NCBI RefSeq assembly: GCF_017355935.1
Contig: NZ_JAFIQT010000001.1
Coordinates: 2,505,014-2,569,013 of the forward strand
Direction of reading: 5' to 3'
Length of the DNA: 64,000 nt
Source: Telluribacter humicola
Lineage (GTDB): Bacteria; Bacteroidota; Bacteroidia; Cytophagales; Spirosomataceae
Below, piece after piece: positions 43,125-51,920 of the stretch. The notes under the pieces are model-generated. The model had not been told where the DNA came from. It did no database searches and saw nothing but the letters and a program-made list of their open reading frames with translations. The position numbers and the translations under genes are program-made. Every line of letters starts with the position of its first letter. Positions within the stretch are counted from its first letter, which is position 1.

Positions 43125-44447
43125 ATGAAAGATACAATCAGGATTGGTTGCGGAGCCGGATTTTCGGGAGACCGGCTGGAGCCGGCCGTAATACTTGCCG
43201 AAAGGGGTGAACTGGACTACCTGGTACTGGAATGTCTGGCTGAGCGTACCATTGCCTTAGCTCAAAAGCGGAAAAGGGAGGATGCTACAAAAGGATATGA
43301 TCCTCTACTTGAGCGTCGAATAGAGCAGTTGCTGCCGATACTCAAAAAGAATGGAGTTCGGCTCATCACCAATATGGGGGCGGCTAATCCGGTAGCAGCG
43401 GCTGAAAAAGTCTGTGAGATCGCGAATCGTCTCAACCTCTCCGTGACCGTAGCAGCCATAACCGGCGATGATGTATTTAGACAGTTGACGGGGGAAGAGA
43501 CTGCCATGGAAACGGGTCAGCCTATAGCTGATTCGGGTCAGCTCATTTCAGCCAATGCCTACATGGGTACTGATGCCATACTACCTGCCCTGGAATCAGG
43601 CGCCGACGTGGTCATTACCGGCCGGGTTGCCGATCCATCCCTATTTGTAGCACCGCTGGTGCATGAGCTGGGCTGGTCGCTGGATGATCCGGACCAGATG
43701 GGGCAGGCTACAGTCATTGGTCACCTGATGGAGTGTGCCGGTCAGTTGACGGGTGGGTACTTTGCCGATCCGGGAAAGAAAGATATTCCTGATATGGCTA
43801 ATCTGGGGCATCCCTTTGTGGATGTGAGTCAGGATGGCAGAGCAGTATTTGGAAAGGTGGCAGGTACCGGCGGAGCTATCCGACTCGAAACGGCTAAAGA
43901 GCAACTCCTTTACGAGGTAATGGACCCGAGCCAGTACTTTACGCCCGATGTAGTGGCTGATTTTACAGGGGTTACTTTGAAAGAAGTTGGTCCAGACCAG
44001 ATAGAAGCCACCGGCGGCCGGGGACAGGCCAAGCCAGATAAGCTAAAAGTAAGCGTTGGCTACCACGCCGGGTACATCGGCGAAGGCGAAATATCCTACG
44101 CCGGATCTAACGCCCTGGGGAGAGCCCAACTGGCCGGAAGTATAATCGAAGAACGACTAAGGGACCGCTTTACCAACCTGCGAGTGGATTATATTGGAAG
44201 TACTTCGGTACACCGGACTCAGCTAGGTACCTGGCCGGAGCCTTACGAAATTCGCCTTAGGGTAGCGGGTAGAGCCGCTACGGCTGCCGAGGCTGCTCTG
44301 GTGGGCGAAGAAGTGGAAGCCCTGTACACCAACGGCCCGGCCGGTGGGGGTGGAGCCCGTAAGTATGTCTATGAAGTGGTGGGTATAGTATCAACCCTAC
44401 TGCCACGCGAGAAAGTACAGTCAGCCGTAACCATCCGAAAAGCATGA
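43125..44447 (+). CDS. AtuA-family (DUF1446) protein
   Basis: The 440-residue product matches the acyclic terpene utilisation AtuA family: IRIGCGAGFSGDRLEPA at the start, NMGAANPVAAAEKV, GRVADPSLFVAPLVHELGW, and GSTSVHRTQLG near 365. AtuA is essential for terpene-acid degradation in Pseudomonas, but its reaction is not settled and the family is much wider than that pathway. It is cytoplasmic. The next gene overlaps it by four bases and encodes the small domain that is fused to AtuA in other species. Confidence 0.86.
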   Translation: MKDTIRIGCGAGFSGDRLEPAVILAERGELDYLVLECLAERTIALAQKRKREDATKGYDPLLERRIEQLLPILKKNGVRLITNMGAANPVAAAEKVCEIANRLNLSVTVAAITGDDVFRQLTGEETAMETGQPIADSGQLISANAYMGTDAILPALESGADVVITGRVADPSLFVAPLVHELGWSLDDPDQMGQATVIGHLMECAGQLTGGYFADPGKKDIPDMANLGHPFVDVSQDGRAVFGKVAGTGGAIRLETAKEQLLYEVMDPSQYFTPDVVADFTGVTLKEVGPDQIEATGGRGQAKPDKLKVSVGYHAGYIGEGEISYAGSNALGRAQLAGSIIEERLRDRFTNLRVDYIGSTSVHRTQLGTWPEPYEIRLRVAGRAATAAEAALVGEEVEALYTNGPAGGGGARKYVYEVVGIVSTLLPREKVQSAVTIRKA

Positions 44448-44755
44448 AAAGGAAACTCTATGATATAGCCCACAGCCGCGCCGGTGATAAGGGTAATACG
44501 TTGGTTCTTTCCCTGATCCCTTACAAGGAGGAGGATTACCCATTACTCAAAGAGAAGGTAACGGCCGAAGCTGTAAAGTCGCACCTCAAGGATATCGTAG
44601 CAGGCGAAGTAGAACGTTATGAACTCCCCAACCTGCCCGCGCTTCAGTTTGTGTGTAGGCAGGCGTTGCTGGGTGGGGTCACTACTTCCCTGGCTATGGA
44701 TACCCACGGCAAGAGCCTGAGCTATGCCCTGCTGGGAATGGAAGTAGAGCTGTAG
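44444..44755 (+). CDS. Small AtuA-associated protein (ferredoxin-fold-like C-terminal domain)
   Basis: The 103-residue product begins KLYDIAHSRAGDKGNTLVLSLIPY, the hallmark of the small domain found after, or fused to, AtuA. Its ATG overlaps the AtuA stop (ATGA), which indicates translational coupling and probably a 1:1 complex. No known catalytic motif except the conserved HSRAGDKGN segment. Confidence 0.87.
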   Translation: MKRKLYDIAHSRAGDKGNTLVLSLIPYKEEDYPLLKEKVTAEAVKSHLKDIVAGEVERYELPNLPALQFVCRQALLGGVTTSLAMDTHGKSLSYALLGMEVEL

Positions 44756-44784
44756 GCAGTAAGCTTTAAGCTATATGCATATTT

Positions 44785-44870
44785 ATTAGCCACAGAGTGG
44801 CGGCACTTTAGTAGCAAAATAGAAGAACAACCTTTTTAGCCCTAGCAGGGCGACATCTATATTTAAAGAC
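44785..44870. repeat. Probable degraded extragenic repeat
   Basis: Contains GCCACAGAGTGGC and TAGCCCTAGCAGGGCGACAT, each partly self-complementary, between the AtuA unit and the esterase gene. The GCCCT/AGGGC part with GCGACAT resembles a dispersed repeat style that I have seen in Bacteroidota genomes; this is from memory and unverified. Confidence 0.35.
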
Positions 44871-44878
44871 AATCTAAA

Positions 44879-45754
44879 ATGAGAAACGTGCTTTATATTA
44901 ACTTAATTTTTGCTTGCCTCCTTTCGCTAAGTACGATGGCGGCGAAAGTAGATACACTTAGCATCCAAAGCCCAAAAATGAACCGAACGCTTAAGGCGGC
45001 CGTGGTACTGCCCGAGAGTTACCAAAAAGCCAGTAAGCCTTACCCGGTGCTGTACCTGCTTCACGGGGGTACCGGAGGATTCCGCGACTGGCTCACCAAA
45101 GTGCCCGATAAGACGCTGCTGCACCGGATGGCCGATCAATATAATATTATCATTGTAACACCCGATGGAGACCCCACCAGCTACTACTTTGATAGTCCTC
45201 TGGTAAAAGAGAGCCAGTTTGAAACCTTTATTACCAAAGAGCTGGTCGAAAAGATTGATAAGAGCTATCGTACGGTGAAGGACAAGAAAGGACGGTTGAT
45301 AGCCGGACTTTCAATGGGAGGCCACGGAGCAATGTACCTATCCAGCCGCCACCCTGAATTATATGCAGCAGCCGGAAGTATGAGTGGGGTAATGAACATC
45401 AACACCGCTACCTGGAGAGTACCCGCTGAATTTGCCAAGTCCCGGGCTGATAATTTTGTGAAACTGCTGGGTGAACGCAAGGAGGGGGAGCACCCACATC
45501 CCGGCTACACAATGGTCTCCCTGGTGGATCGCCTCAAAGCCAATAGTCTGCCATTCATCCTGGACATTGGTGTAGATGACTTTTTGATCGATACCAATCG
45601 TGATCTGCACGCCCGACTGCTGGCGAATGGAGTCCCCCACGATTATATTGAGCGCCCCGGTGCCCATACCTGGGAATACTGGGAAAATGCGCTGCCATTC
45701 CAATTGATGTTTTTTAACAAAATTCTCAAAGCAAACGGCGTTGCTGTTCAATAA
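44879..45754 (+). CDS. Esterase-D/feruloyl-esterase-like secreted hydrolase
   Basis: The 291-residue product has a signal peptide (1-22, STMAA) and an alpha/beta-hydrolase domain of the putative esterase family. The nucleophile is Ser145 in GLSMGGHG, the acid is near Asp232-233 (GVDDFL), and His263 is in PGAHTWEYW. The pattern HGGTGGFRDWL forms the oxyanion loop. Relatives include feruloyl/acetyl xylan esterases and tannase-like acyl esterases. Its position before a GH106 gene fits de-acylation of a plant glycan or glycoside. Confidence 0.87.
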   Translation: MRNVLYINLIFACLLSLSTMAAKVDTLSIQSPKMNRTLKAAVVLPESYQKASKPYPVLYLLHGGTGGFRDWLTKVPDKTLLHRMADQYNIIIVTPDGDPTSYYFDSPLVKESQFETFITKELVEKIDKSYRTVKDKKGRLIAGLSMGGHGAMYLSSRHPELYAAAGSMSGVMNINTATWRVPAEFAKSRADNFVKLLGERKEGEHPHPGYTMVSLVDRLKANSLPFILDIGVDDFLIDTNRDLHARLLANGVPHDYIERPGAHTWEYWENALPFQLMFFNKILKANGVAVQ

Positions 45755-45764
45755 CTGTATTTTA

Positions 45765-45858
45765 AACCACAGAGGTAAAAGAGGTATAGCTTAGAGTGAA
45801 AAGGAGTTTTTAAAGACTCTGTGCTACTCTGAGAAGAACTCAAAGTAACTCTGTGGTT
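45765..45858. repeat. Extragenic inverted-repeat element, copy 1
   Basis: 94 bases bounded by perfect 10-base inverted ends AACCACAGAG and CTCTGTGGTT. Inside are further CTCTGTG/AGAG segments. A second copy lies at 50051-50147, on the other side of the GH106 gene. Confidence 0.72.
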
Positions 45859-45908
45859 ATGGTTACAAGGAGCGTATTGAAAACCTTGTACGGACTCAAA
45901 AAGAGAAA

Positions 45909-45945
45909 AGCTAACGGCTAACCAGCTAATCGCTAAAAGCTAAAA
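45909..45945 (+). repeat. GCTAA heptamer-type repeats before a start codon
   Basis: Five loose units of about 7-8 bases (AGCTAAC, GGCTAACC, AGCTAAT, CGCTAAA, AGCTAAA) run right up to the GH106 ATG. Confidence 0.65.
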
Positions 45946-48900
45946 ATGAAAAGAAGACAATTCCTCAAAAATACAAGTGCCGCCGGCTTACTAACGCTGG
46001 TCACTCCGGCCGGTATATTTCAGACCCTTCGCCATAAAGCAGTCGTTGGTCTGGAAGAGAGTTTCGTTAAACCACCCGCTTCGGCCCGGCCTCAAACCTG
46101 GTGGCACTGGATGAATGGTAACGTAACAAAGGAGGGTATCACCCTTGACCTCGAAGCCATGCAGCGCGTAGGCATCGGAGGCTTCCAGAACTTTGACGCC
46201 GGTACCGGTATACCCGAAGGCCCTATCAAGTATCTGAGCCCTGAATGGCTGGAATTGAAGAAGCACGCTATCCGGGAGGCCGATCGCCTTGGACTAGAGT
46301 TTACCATGCACAACTGCCCCGGCTGGTCGTCGAGTGGTGGTCCCTGGATTACGCCCGAGCTATCCATGCAGCAGATTACATGGAGCGAAGCCGGGGTGAA
46401 AGGAGGAGGTACAACCAAGTTAAGTTTGCCGCAGCCCTTCACAAATCTCAACTTTTACCGGGATATTGCCGTACTGGCATTTCCAACCTTGAAGGGCGAT
46501 GCGGACCTGGCTACTCAGTTGAAGAGTGCCAGTAGCAGTAAGGGAGCCCTTAACCTGAAACAATGGGCTGATCTGGATCAGCAGGGTATAGCCGTTCCCA
46601 AAGGATCAGCAGAACAGCCTGGCTATATACTGCTGGAGTTTAAGGAACCATACGAACTTCGTTCCCTGTCATTTATAGCTTCTGTAGCGGGGGGCGGTGG
46701 TTTTGGAGGCCCCGCAGGCGGTGTCACATTGGAAGCTTCTGACAATGGTACCCAGTTCAATAAAGTCACTACTATCTCTAACGGTCAGCAGGTACTTCGC
46801 GCCACTGGCGAGGCCTTTTTTGCGGCGGAAGTTCCGGCTACCAAAGCCAGGTTTTTCCGTCTGTCGGCACCGGATGAGAAGCAGTACCGGCAGATACGCT
46901 TCTCGGGGGCGGCCCGTCTGGACGACTGGATGAAAAAAGCCAACTACCGCTTTACGGGTAGTGGTGTAACCGAGAAATTGGGGGATGGTGCTGAGGTAGC
47001 CGGTTCGGTGATCAGGCCGGAAACCATTATAGACGTCACGCAGTACATGGATAAAAATGGCGTACTCAACTGGAAGGCTCCCGCCGGGGACTGGACCGTG
47101 ATGCGCATAGGCTATACTTCCATGGGTACCCTCAACCGCTCTGCTCCCGATACGGGTGTAGGACTTGAATGTGATAAGTACAGCGCGGAGGCCATTGAGT
47201 TTCATTTTAACAAAATGATGGAGAGCCTGCTGCCCACGCTGCGCCCGCTGGGAGCCAAGGGTAAAGTAGGTTTATTGATAGATAGCTACGAAGTAGGGAT
47301 GCAGAACTGGACGCCCCAGTTTCGCCCCGAATTCCAGCGGCGTATGGGTTATGACCTCATCAAGTACCTGCCCGCTATGACGGGACGCATCGTAGGTAGT
47401 GTAGATCAGTCTAACCGCTTCCTGTGGGACCTGCGCCGCGCCCAGGCTGACCTGATGGCTGACAACTACTACGGAAAGTTCACCGACTTGTGCCATAAGA
47501 ATAACATCATCTCCTACACGCAGCCCTACGACCGCGGACCGATGGAGGAAATGCAGATAGGTTCCCGGATTGATACCATGGTGGGGGAGTTCTGGAACAG
47601 CCTTTCGGCCATATTCCAGAACAACTGGACCATGCGTCGGACCATGAAGCTGTCGGCCTCTATTGCCCACGTTAACGGTCAAAAAGTAGTGGGAGCCGAA
47701 TCCTTTACGGGTGAGCCCGAGTCGGCACGCTGGCAGGAGTACCCTTTCGCCCTTAAAGGCCTGGGAGATAAAAAAATGACCGAAGGGCTTAACCGCTTTA
47801 TCTTCCATCGCTTTGCGCACCAGCCGCACCCAACCGCAAAGCCCGGTATGACCATGGGTCCCTGGGGTATCCACTTCGACCGCACCAATACCTGGTGGGA
47901 GCCGGGCAAAGCCTGGATGCAGTACCTGACCCGCTGTCAGAGCCTGCTGCAGCAGGGCTTGTTCGTTGCAGACCTGGCTTACTACACGGGTGAGCATCCT
48001 GGAGGTTATACGGAGGTGAGTCCGGAAGAGCTGAATCCCAAACCATTGGCCGGATTTGATTACGATGTCATCAATACAGAGGCGATTATGCGACGTGGCA
48101 GTGTGAAGGATGGGCGCCTTACTCTTCCCGACGGCATGAGCTACCGGATACTAATAGTACAGAATGACAAGGGCATACGGCTGGAACTGCTGCAAAAACT
48201 GTGGGATATGGTACAGCAGGGCTTGGTACTATACGGACCTAAGCCCGGACACCTGCTGGGGCTGAAAGGAGCCTCGGCTGAGGATAGATCTACTTACGAC
48301 CGGCTTACGGCTGAGCTGTGGGGCTCTGACGCAGGCCCTACTACGCAGGGGCACTCTGTAGGGAACGGACGGGTATTCTGGGGACAGCCGATTCAGTCGG
48401 TACTGTATGCCGTGGGTCTCAAGCCTGACTTTACCTACTCGTCCCGCTCCGGAGATGCTCCCATCTCGTACATCCACCGTCGAATCGGCGATGCGGAGGT
48501 ATATTTTATAGCAAATCAACGTCGTAGTCAGGAAGACCTCGTATGCTCATTCAGGGTAGCAGGCAGACAGCCCGAACTATGGGATGCTGATAAAGGTACC
48601 ATGATCCGAATGAGCGTTTTTGAGCAGAAAGAGGGAGAGACTAGTGTACCCTTACAGCTGGGGCCCTACGGGTCAGCCTTTGTGGTGTTCCGTTCACCGG
48701 TTCCGGCTAGTTACCTCCAATCGGTGCAGCAGAATACAGACAAGGTACCTGCATTGGGGACTAGTCCGTTCCCCCACGTACCCCGGCAGCTCAATCATGA
48801 GGCTGCCAACACGTTTACCATGCACTTCTGGGCGAAGCCAGAGTTCAACGCCATGCTCAGTGCCCGTGGCTTAATGGAAGGTATTTCCAGCACCTGGACC

Positions 48901-50040
48901 GACTACTACGCGGTTTACCCCGCGGCGGGTGAAGAACTCTACGGGAAAGATTTTGCCACGGCTGGTCTGGCTGTTGGTCGAAACGGAGTGGCTGTTTGGG
49001 AGAATAAGGCAGGCACACCGGTTTTTGCGCTGGCGGCTCCGGCGTCCATCACCGGATGGAGTCACATAGCCCTAGTGTATTTGGAGGGAGTACCTTCAGT
49101 GTATGTCAACGGCAGGTTAATTGAGAAAGGGAAAAAGAGTGAAAGTAATGTAGTACCGGGTATGGGGCTGGCTTTGCAAGCCGAAGGAGCCTCGTACTAC
49201 AACGGAGATATGAGTGAGCCGGAGCTCAATGCAAAAGCCCTGGGTGAGGCTGAACTCCGACAACTGGCCGCTCAGCAACCACCCGTTCGGCATGAGTTGC
49301 CCGTGGTGGAAGTGAGTGGAAGTACCAGACCTTCGCTGCTGTTCTGGCAGGATGGGTTGTACACACTCCGTAGTAATACCGGGCAGCGAAGTTCGGTCCA
49401 TATTAAAGCGCTCCCGCAGCCGCAGGAGCTAGCGGGGCCTTGGCGGGTGAACTTTCCGCCTGATCTGGGAGCACCTGCCCAGATTACTTTACCCGAGCTG
49501 CAATCGCTCCATAAACACGAGCAGCCGGGGGTGAAGTACTTCTCCGGGACGGCTACCTATACCAAGCAATTTGATATACCGGCCAGTACGCTGGTGGCTG
49601 GTACGAACGAGAAGCGGAGGGTGTTTCTGGATCTGGGCCAGGTAGAGGTCATCGCCGAAGTAACGGTAAATGGACGTGACATGGGTACCCTCTGGACCAG
49701 ACCTTATCGCGTGGATATAACAGATGCGATAAAAGCCGGCTCTAACAACGTGGAGATCAAAGTAACCAACCAGTGGCCCAACCGACTGATTGGTGACGAA
49801 CAGCAACCCGACACGGTGAAGTACACATCGGGTGGGGCGGGGCCATTTGGAGCCTTGTCAAGCGGAGCCATTCAGGAGTTACCGGACTGGTACAAGCAGG
49901 GCAAGCCCAAACCCAATAACGGCCGGGTAGCCTTCACTACCTGGAAGCACTATACTAAAGATTCACCTCTGCTGGAGTCTGGACTGGTAGGTCCGGTGAA
50001 GCTGCTGACGGTGGTAGAGAAGCCGGTGGTGCTGGCGTGA
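45946..50040 (+). CDS. GH106 alpha-L-rhamnosidase-like enzyme with LamG-like insertion
   Basis: The 1364-residue product begins KRRQFLKNTSAAG, a Tat-like export signal. The GH106 catalytic part runs from about 40 to 930: ARPQTWWHWMNGNVTKEG at 47-64, FTMHNCPGWSSSGGPW, and DSYEVGMQNW with acidic residues near the active site. At about 950-1070 there is a LamG/concanavalin-like insertion (NTFTMHFWAKPEF, WSHIALVYLEGVPSVYVNG). A galactose-binding-like sandwich at about 1165-1320 (VFLDLGQVEVIAEVTVNG) closes the protein. GH106 enzymes remove terminal alpha-L-rhamnose from pectin (RG-II) or plant glycosides. The lectin-like insert is unusual for the family and may add glycan binding. Confidence 0.85.
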   Translation: MKRRQFLKNTSAAGLLTLVTPAGIFQTLRHKAVVGLEESFVKPPASARPQTWWHWMNGNVTKEGITLDLEAMQRVGIGGFQNFDAGTGIPEGPIKYLSPEWLELKKHAIREADRLGLEFTMHNCPGWSSSGGPWITPELSMQQITWSEAGVKGGGTTKLSLPQPFTNLNFYRDIAVLAFPTLKGDADLATQLKSASSSKGALNLKQWADLDQQGIAVPKGSAEQPGYILLEFKEPYELRSLSFIASVAGGGGFGGPAGGVTLEASDNGTQFNKVTTISNGQQVLRATGEAFFAAEVPATKARFFRLSAPDEKQYRQIRFSGAARLDDWMKKANYRFTGSGVTEKLGDGAEVAGSVIRPETIIDVTQYMDKNGVLNWKAPAGDWTVMRIGYTSMGTLNRSAPDTGVGLECDKYSAEAIEFHFNKMMESLLPTLRPLGAKGKVGLLIDSYEVGMQNWTPQFRPEFQRRMGYDLIKYLPAMTGRIVGSVDQSNRFLWDLRRAQADLMADNYYGKFTDLCHKNNIISYTQPYDRGPMEEMQIGSRIDTMVGEFWNSLSAIFQNNWTMRRTMKLSASIAHVNGQKVVGAESFTGEPESARWQEYPFALKGLGDKKMTEGLNRFIFHRFAHQPHPTAKPGMTMGPWGIHFDRTNTWWEPGKAWMQYLTRCQSLLQQGLFVADLAYYTGEHPGGYTEVSPEELNPKPLAGFDYDVINTEAIMRRGSVKDGRLTLPDGMSYRILIVQNDKGIRLELLQKLWDMVQQGLVLYGPKPGHLLGLKGASAEDRSTYDRLTAELWGSDAGPTTQGHSVGNGRVFWGQPIQSVLYAVGLKPDFTYSSRSGDAPISYIHRRIGDAEVYFIANQRRSQEDLVCSFRVAGRQPELWDADKGTMIRMSVFEQKEGETSVPLQLGPYGSAFVVFRSPVPASYLQSVQQNTDKVPALGTSPFPHVPRQLNHEAANTFTMHFWAKPEFNAMLSARGLMEGISSTWTDYYAVYPAAGEELYGKDFATAGLAVGRNGVAVWENKAGTPVFALAAPASITGWSHIALVYLEGVPSVYVNGRLIEKGKKSESNVVPGMGLALQAEGASYYNGDMSEPELNAKALGEAELRQLAAQQPPVRHELPVVEVSGSTRPSLLFWQDGLYTLRSNTGQRSSVHIKALPQPQELAGPWRVNFPPDLGAPAQITLPELQSLHKHEQPGVKYFSGTATYTKQFDIPASTLVAGTNEKRRVFLDLGQVEVIAEVTVNGRDMGTLWTRPYRVDITDAIKAGSNNVEIKVTNQWPNRLIGDEQQPDTVKYTSGGAGPFGALSSGAIQELPDWYKQGKPKPNNGRVAFTTWKHYTKDSPLLESGLVGPVKLLTVVEKPVVLA

Positions 50041-50050
50041 GGTTTTTTGT

Positions 50051-50147
50051 TTAACCACAGAGGCAAAAAGAGTTAGGCACGGAGTTTCATAGAGTCACAA
50101 AAACTCTGTGTCCTCTGTGCTAAAACTCCATTTAACTCTGTGGTTAA
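50051..50147. repeat. Extragenic inverted-repeat element, copy 2
   Basis: 97 bases bounded by perfect 12-base inverted ends TTAACCACAGAG and CTCTGTGGTTAA, with internal AAACTCTGTG and CCTCTGTGC. It is homologous to copy 1 at 45765-45858 and sits between convergent genes, where it could also act as a terminator. Confidence 0.78.
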
Positions 50148-50154
50148 AGCTATT

Positions 50155-51720
50155 CTATGAACTACAAGATAGCATAGAGCAGCCTGCCTTCTGGCTGGCC
50201 CAGTCGGGGCGCTTGGCTAAAAACTCATTGAAGTTTCGGGAGTAAGGTTCCTTCATGGCCTGCTGTAACTTGACAAACAGTTGATCATCTCCTTTTTCTA
50301 ATCCTTCAATAGCCTGGTGGAGCAGGTAGTTGCGAAGGATGAAGCGCGGGTTACTCTTCCGCATCAGTTCCAGCGATTCTTCACGGCTGAAAGTATTAGC
50401 CCGTATCCGCTCCCAGTATACATTTAAGGTGTTAAACAGAAGCTCCCGATCAGTGGACGAAGGCTCGCGGTAGTAGCTCTCCCTGAAATGCTCCACCACC
50501 TGTTGCTCCGATTCCACCTCATTAAGATCCATGAGCAACTGGAAGAAGATAGTCATGTCGGGTTTGATCGTAGTCAATACTTTCTCTACCTCGCCAATAA
50601 GCTCTTTATCTTCCTCACGAAGCTCATCTAGTCCCAGCTTATTACCCATCATGACGTAGAACTTGTCGTAGAAGAGGTCCCGGTACGCATCCAGGACTTC
50701 TTGCAAGGGCTGAGTATTATCCTGGTACAGCGGGGCAATGGCACTCGCCAGACAGCCAAGGTTCCAGTAAGCGATAGTATGCTGACGGCCAAAGGCGTAA
50801 CGACGGCCCGGCAGGTCGGTGGTGTTAGGAGTAAAGTTAGGATCGTAGTCGTCCAGGAATGAGTACGGGCCGTAATCAATGGTTAGTCCCAGGATGGACA
50901 TGTTGTCGGTGTTCATTACCCCATGTACAAAGCCTACCCGTAGCCACTCCACCATCAGGCTGGCGGTACGCTCCACTACTTCTTTGAACCAGGTAGTGAC
51001 GCGCTCAATGCCTTCACCCTGAATGTGCGGGTAGTAGCGGCTGATGGTCCAGCCTACCAGCTTTTCCAGATTCTCATCTTCCTGCCGGGCGGCCAGCATC
51101 TCAAAGTTGCCGAAGCGCAGGAGGCTCGGTGCCACCCGCATCACGATGGCGCCCGGTTCCATGGCCGCATTGCCGTTATAGAACATATCCCGCAGTACCT
51201 GATCACCTGTGCTTACCAGACTAAGCGCCCGTGTGGTGGGTACCCCCAGACGGTACATCGCCTCACTCATGAGGTACTCCCGCACCGACGAGCGCAGTAC
51301 CGCCCGGCCATCGGCCCGACGGGAGTAGGGGGTAGGTCCAGCCCCTTTTAGCTGAAGCTCGTACGAAGAGCCACTAGGAGCTACCCATTCGCCGAGTGTA
51401 ATCGCCCGTCCATCACCCAATTGTCCGGCCCAGTTACCAAACTGGTGTCCCGCATAGCAGGCGGCGTAGGGGTACATAGTAGGGGTAACCAGGTTACCGG
51501 ACAGTATGGCTACTTCTTCCTCCGTGGTCGGTTTTTCAATATCCAGTTCCTGAGCCAGTTCGTCCGACCAGGCCAGCAATTTAGGGACGCTAACGGGAGT
51601 AGGTACAGCCTTGCTGTATAGTACATCCGGTGTTTGACGCGGGCGCAGATCGCCACTTTCGTCACCGGGAAAGGTATCTACAAATTCTTTTTTATATGAA
51701 GTCGAAACAAGATTCTGCAT
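50155..51720 (-). CDS. selO: SelO/YdiU protein adenylyltransferase
   Basis: The 521-residue product is the pseudokinase-fold enzyme that transfers AMP from ATP to hydroxyl residues of target proteins. Family blocks are CYAGHQFGNWAGQLGDGRAI, ELQLKGAGPTPYSRRADGRAVLRSS, and HGVMNTDNMSILG with the metal-binding Asn/Asp. The protein ends SCSS, with Cys519 where the mammalian homologue has selenocysteine. In E. coli, SelO modifies proteins of redox and central metabolism. Cytoplasmic, monocistronic, normal length. Confidence 0.93.
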   Translation of the reverse strand: MQNLVSTSYKKEFVDTFPGDESGDLRPRQTPDVLYSKAVPTPVSVPKLLAWSDELAQELDIEKPTTEEEVAILSGNLVTPTMYPYAACYAGHQFGNWAGQLGDGRAITLGEWVAPSGSSYELQLKGAGPTPYSRRADGRAVLRSSVREYLMSEAMYRLGVPTTRALSLVSTGDQVLRDMFYNGNAAMEPGAIVMRVAPSLLRFGNFEMLAARQEDENLEKLVGWTISRYYPHIQGEGIERVTTWFKEVVERTASLMVEWLRVGFVHGVMNTDNMSILGLTIDYGPYSFLDDYDPNFTPNTTDLPGRRYAFGRQHTIAYWNLGCLASAIAPLYQDNTQPLQEVLDAYRDLFYDKFYVMMGNKLGLDELREEDKELIGEVEKVLTTIKPDMTIFFQLLMDLNEVESEQQVVEHFRESYYREPSSTDRELLFNTLNVYWERIRANTFSREESLELMRKSNPRFILRNYLLHQAIEGLEKGDDQLFVKLQQAMKEPYSRNFNEFLAKRPDWASQKAGCSMLSCSS

Positions 51721-51908
51721 CAGTTGATTTAGTTAGTATGTATGGTATAGGAGCTATTTATCTACCCTATCCACCTACTATCTAACACCAATTCTGCTAT
51801 AAAGATTTAATGGACGTATAGTATCTACTATAAGCTGGTCGAAAGACAGAAGTAGTGGCTTGACTGGCATTAGAATTATAGAAATAGTATGGTATCAGAA
51901 TAACCAGG

Positions 51909-51918
51909 AAAGGAGAAG
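51909..51918 (+). promoter_or_regulatory. Strong Shine-Dalgarno site
   Basis: AAAGGAGAAG ends two bases before the ATG at 51921, with the GGAG core six to nine bases upstream. Most genes in the window lack such a site. It supports this start over the internal ATG at 51960. Confidence 0.55.
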
Positions 51919-51920
51919 CT

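Noticed and set aside
47272..47997. 241-codon minus-strand frame inside the GH106 gene
   Set aside because: No family features, lies wholly within a well-supported gene, no promoter or ribosome site.
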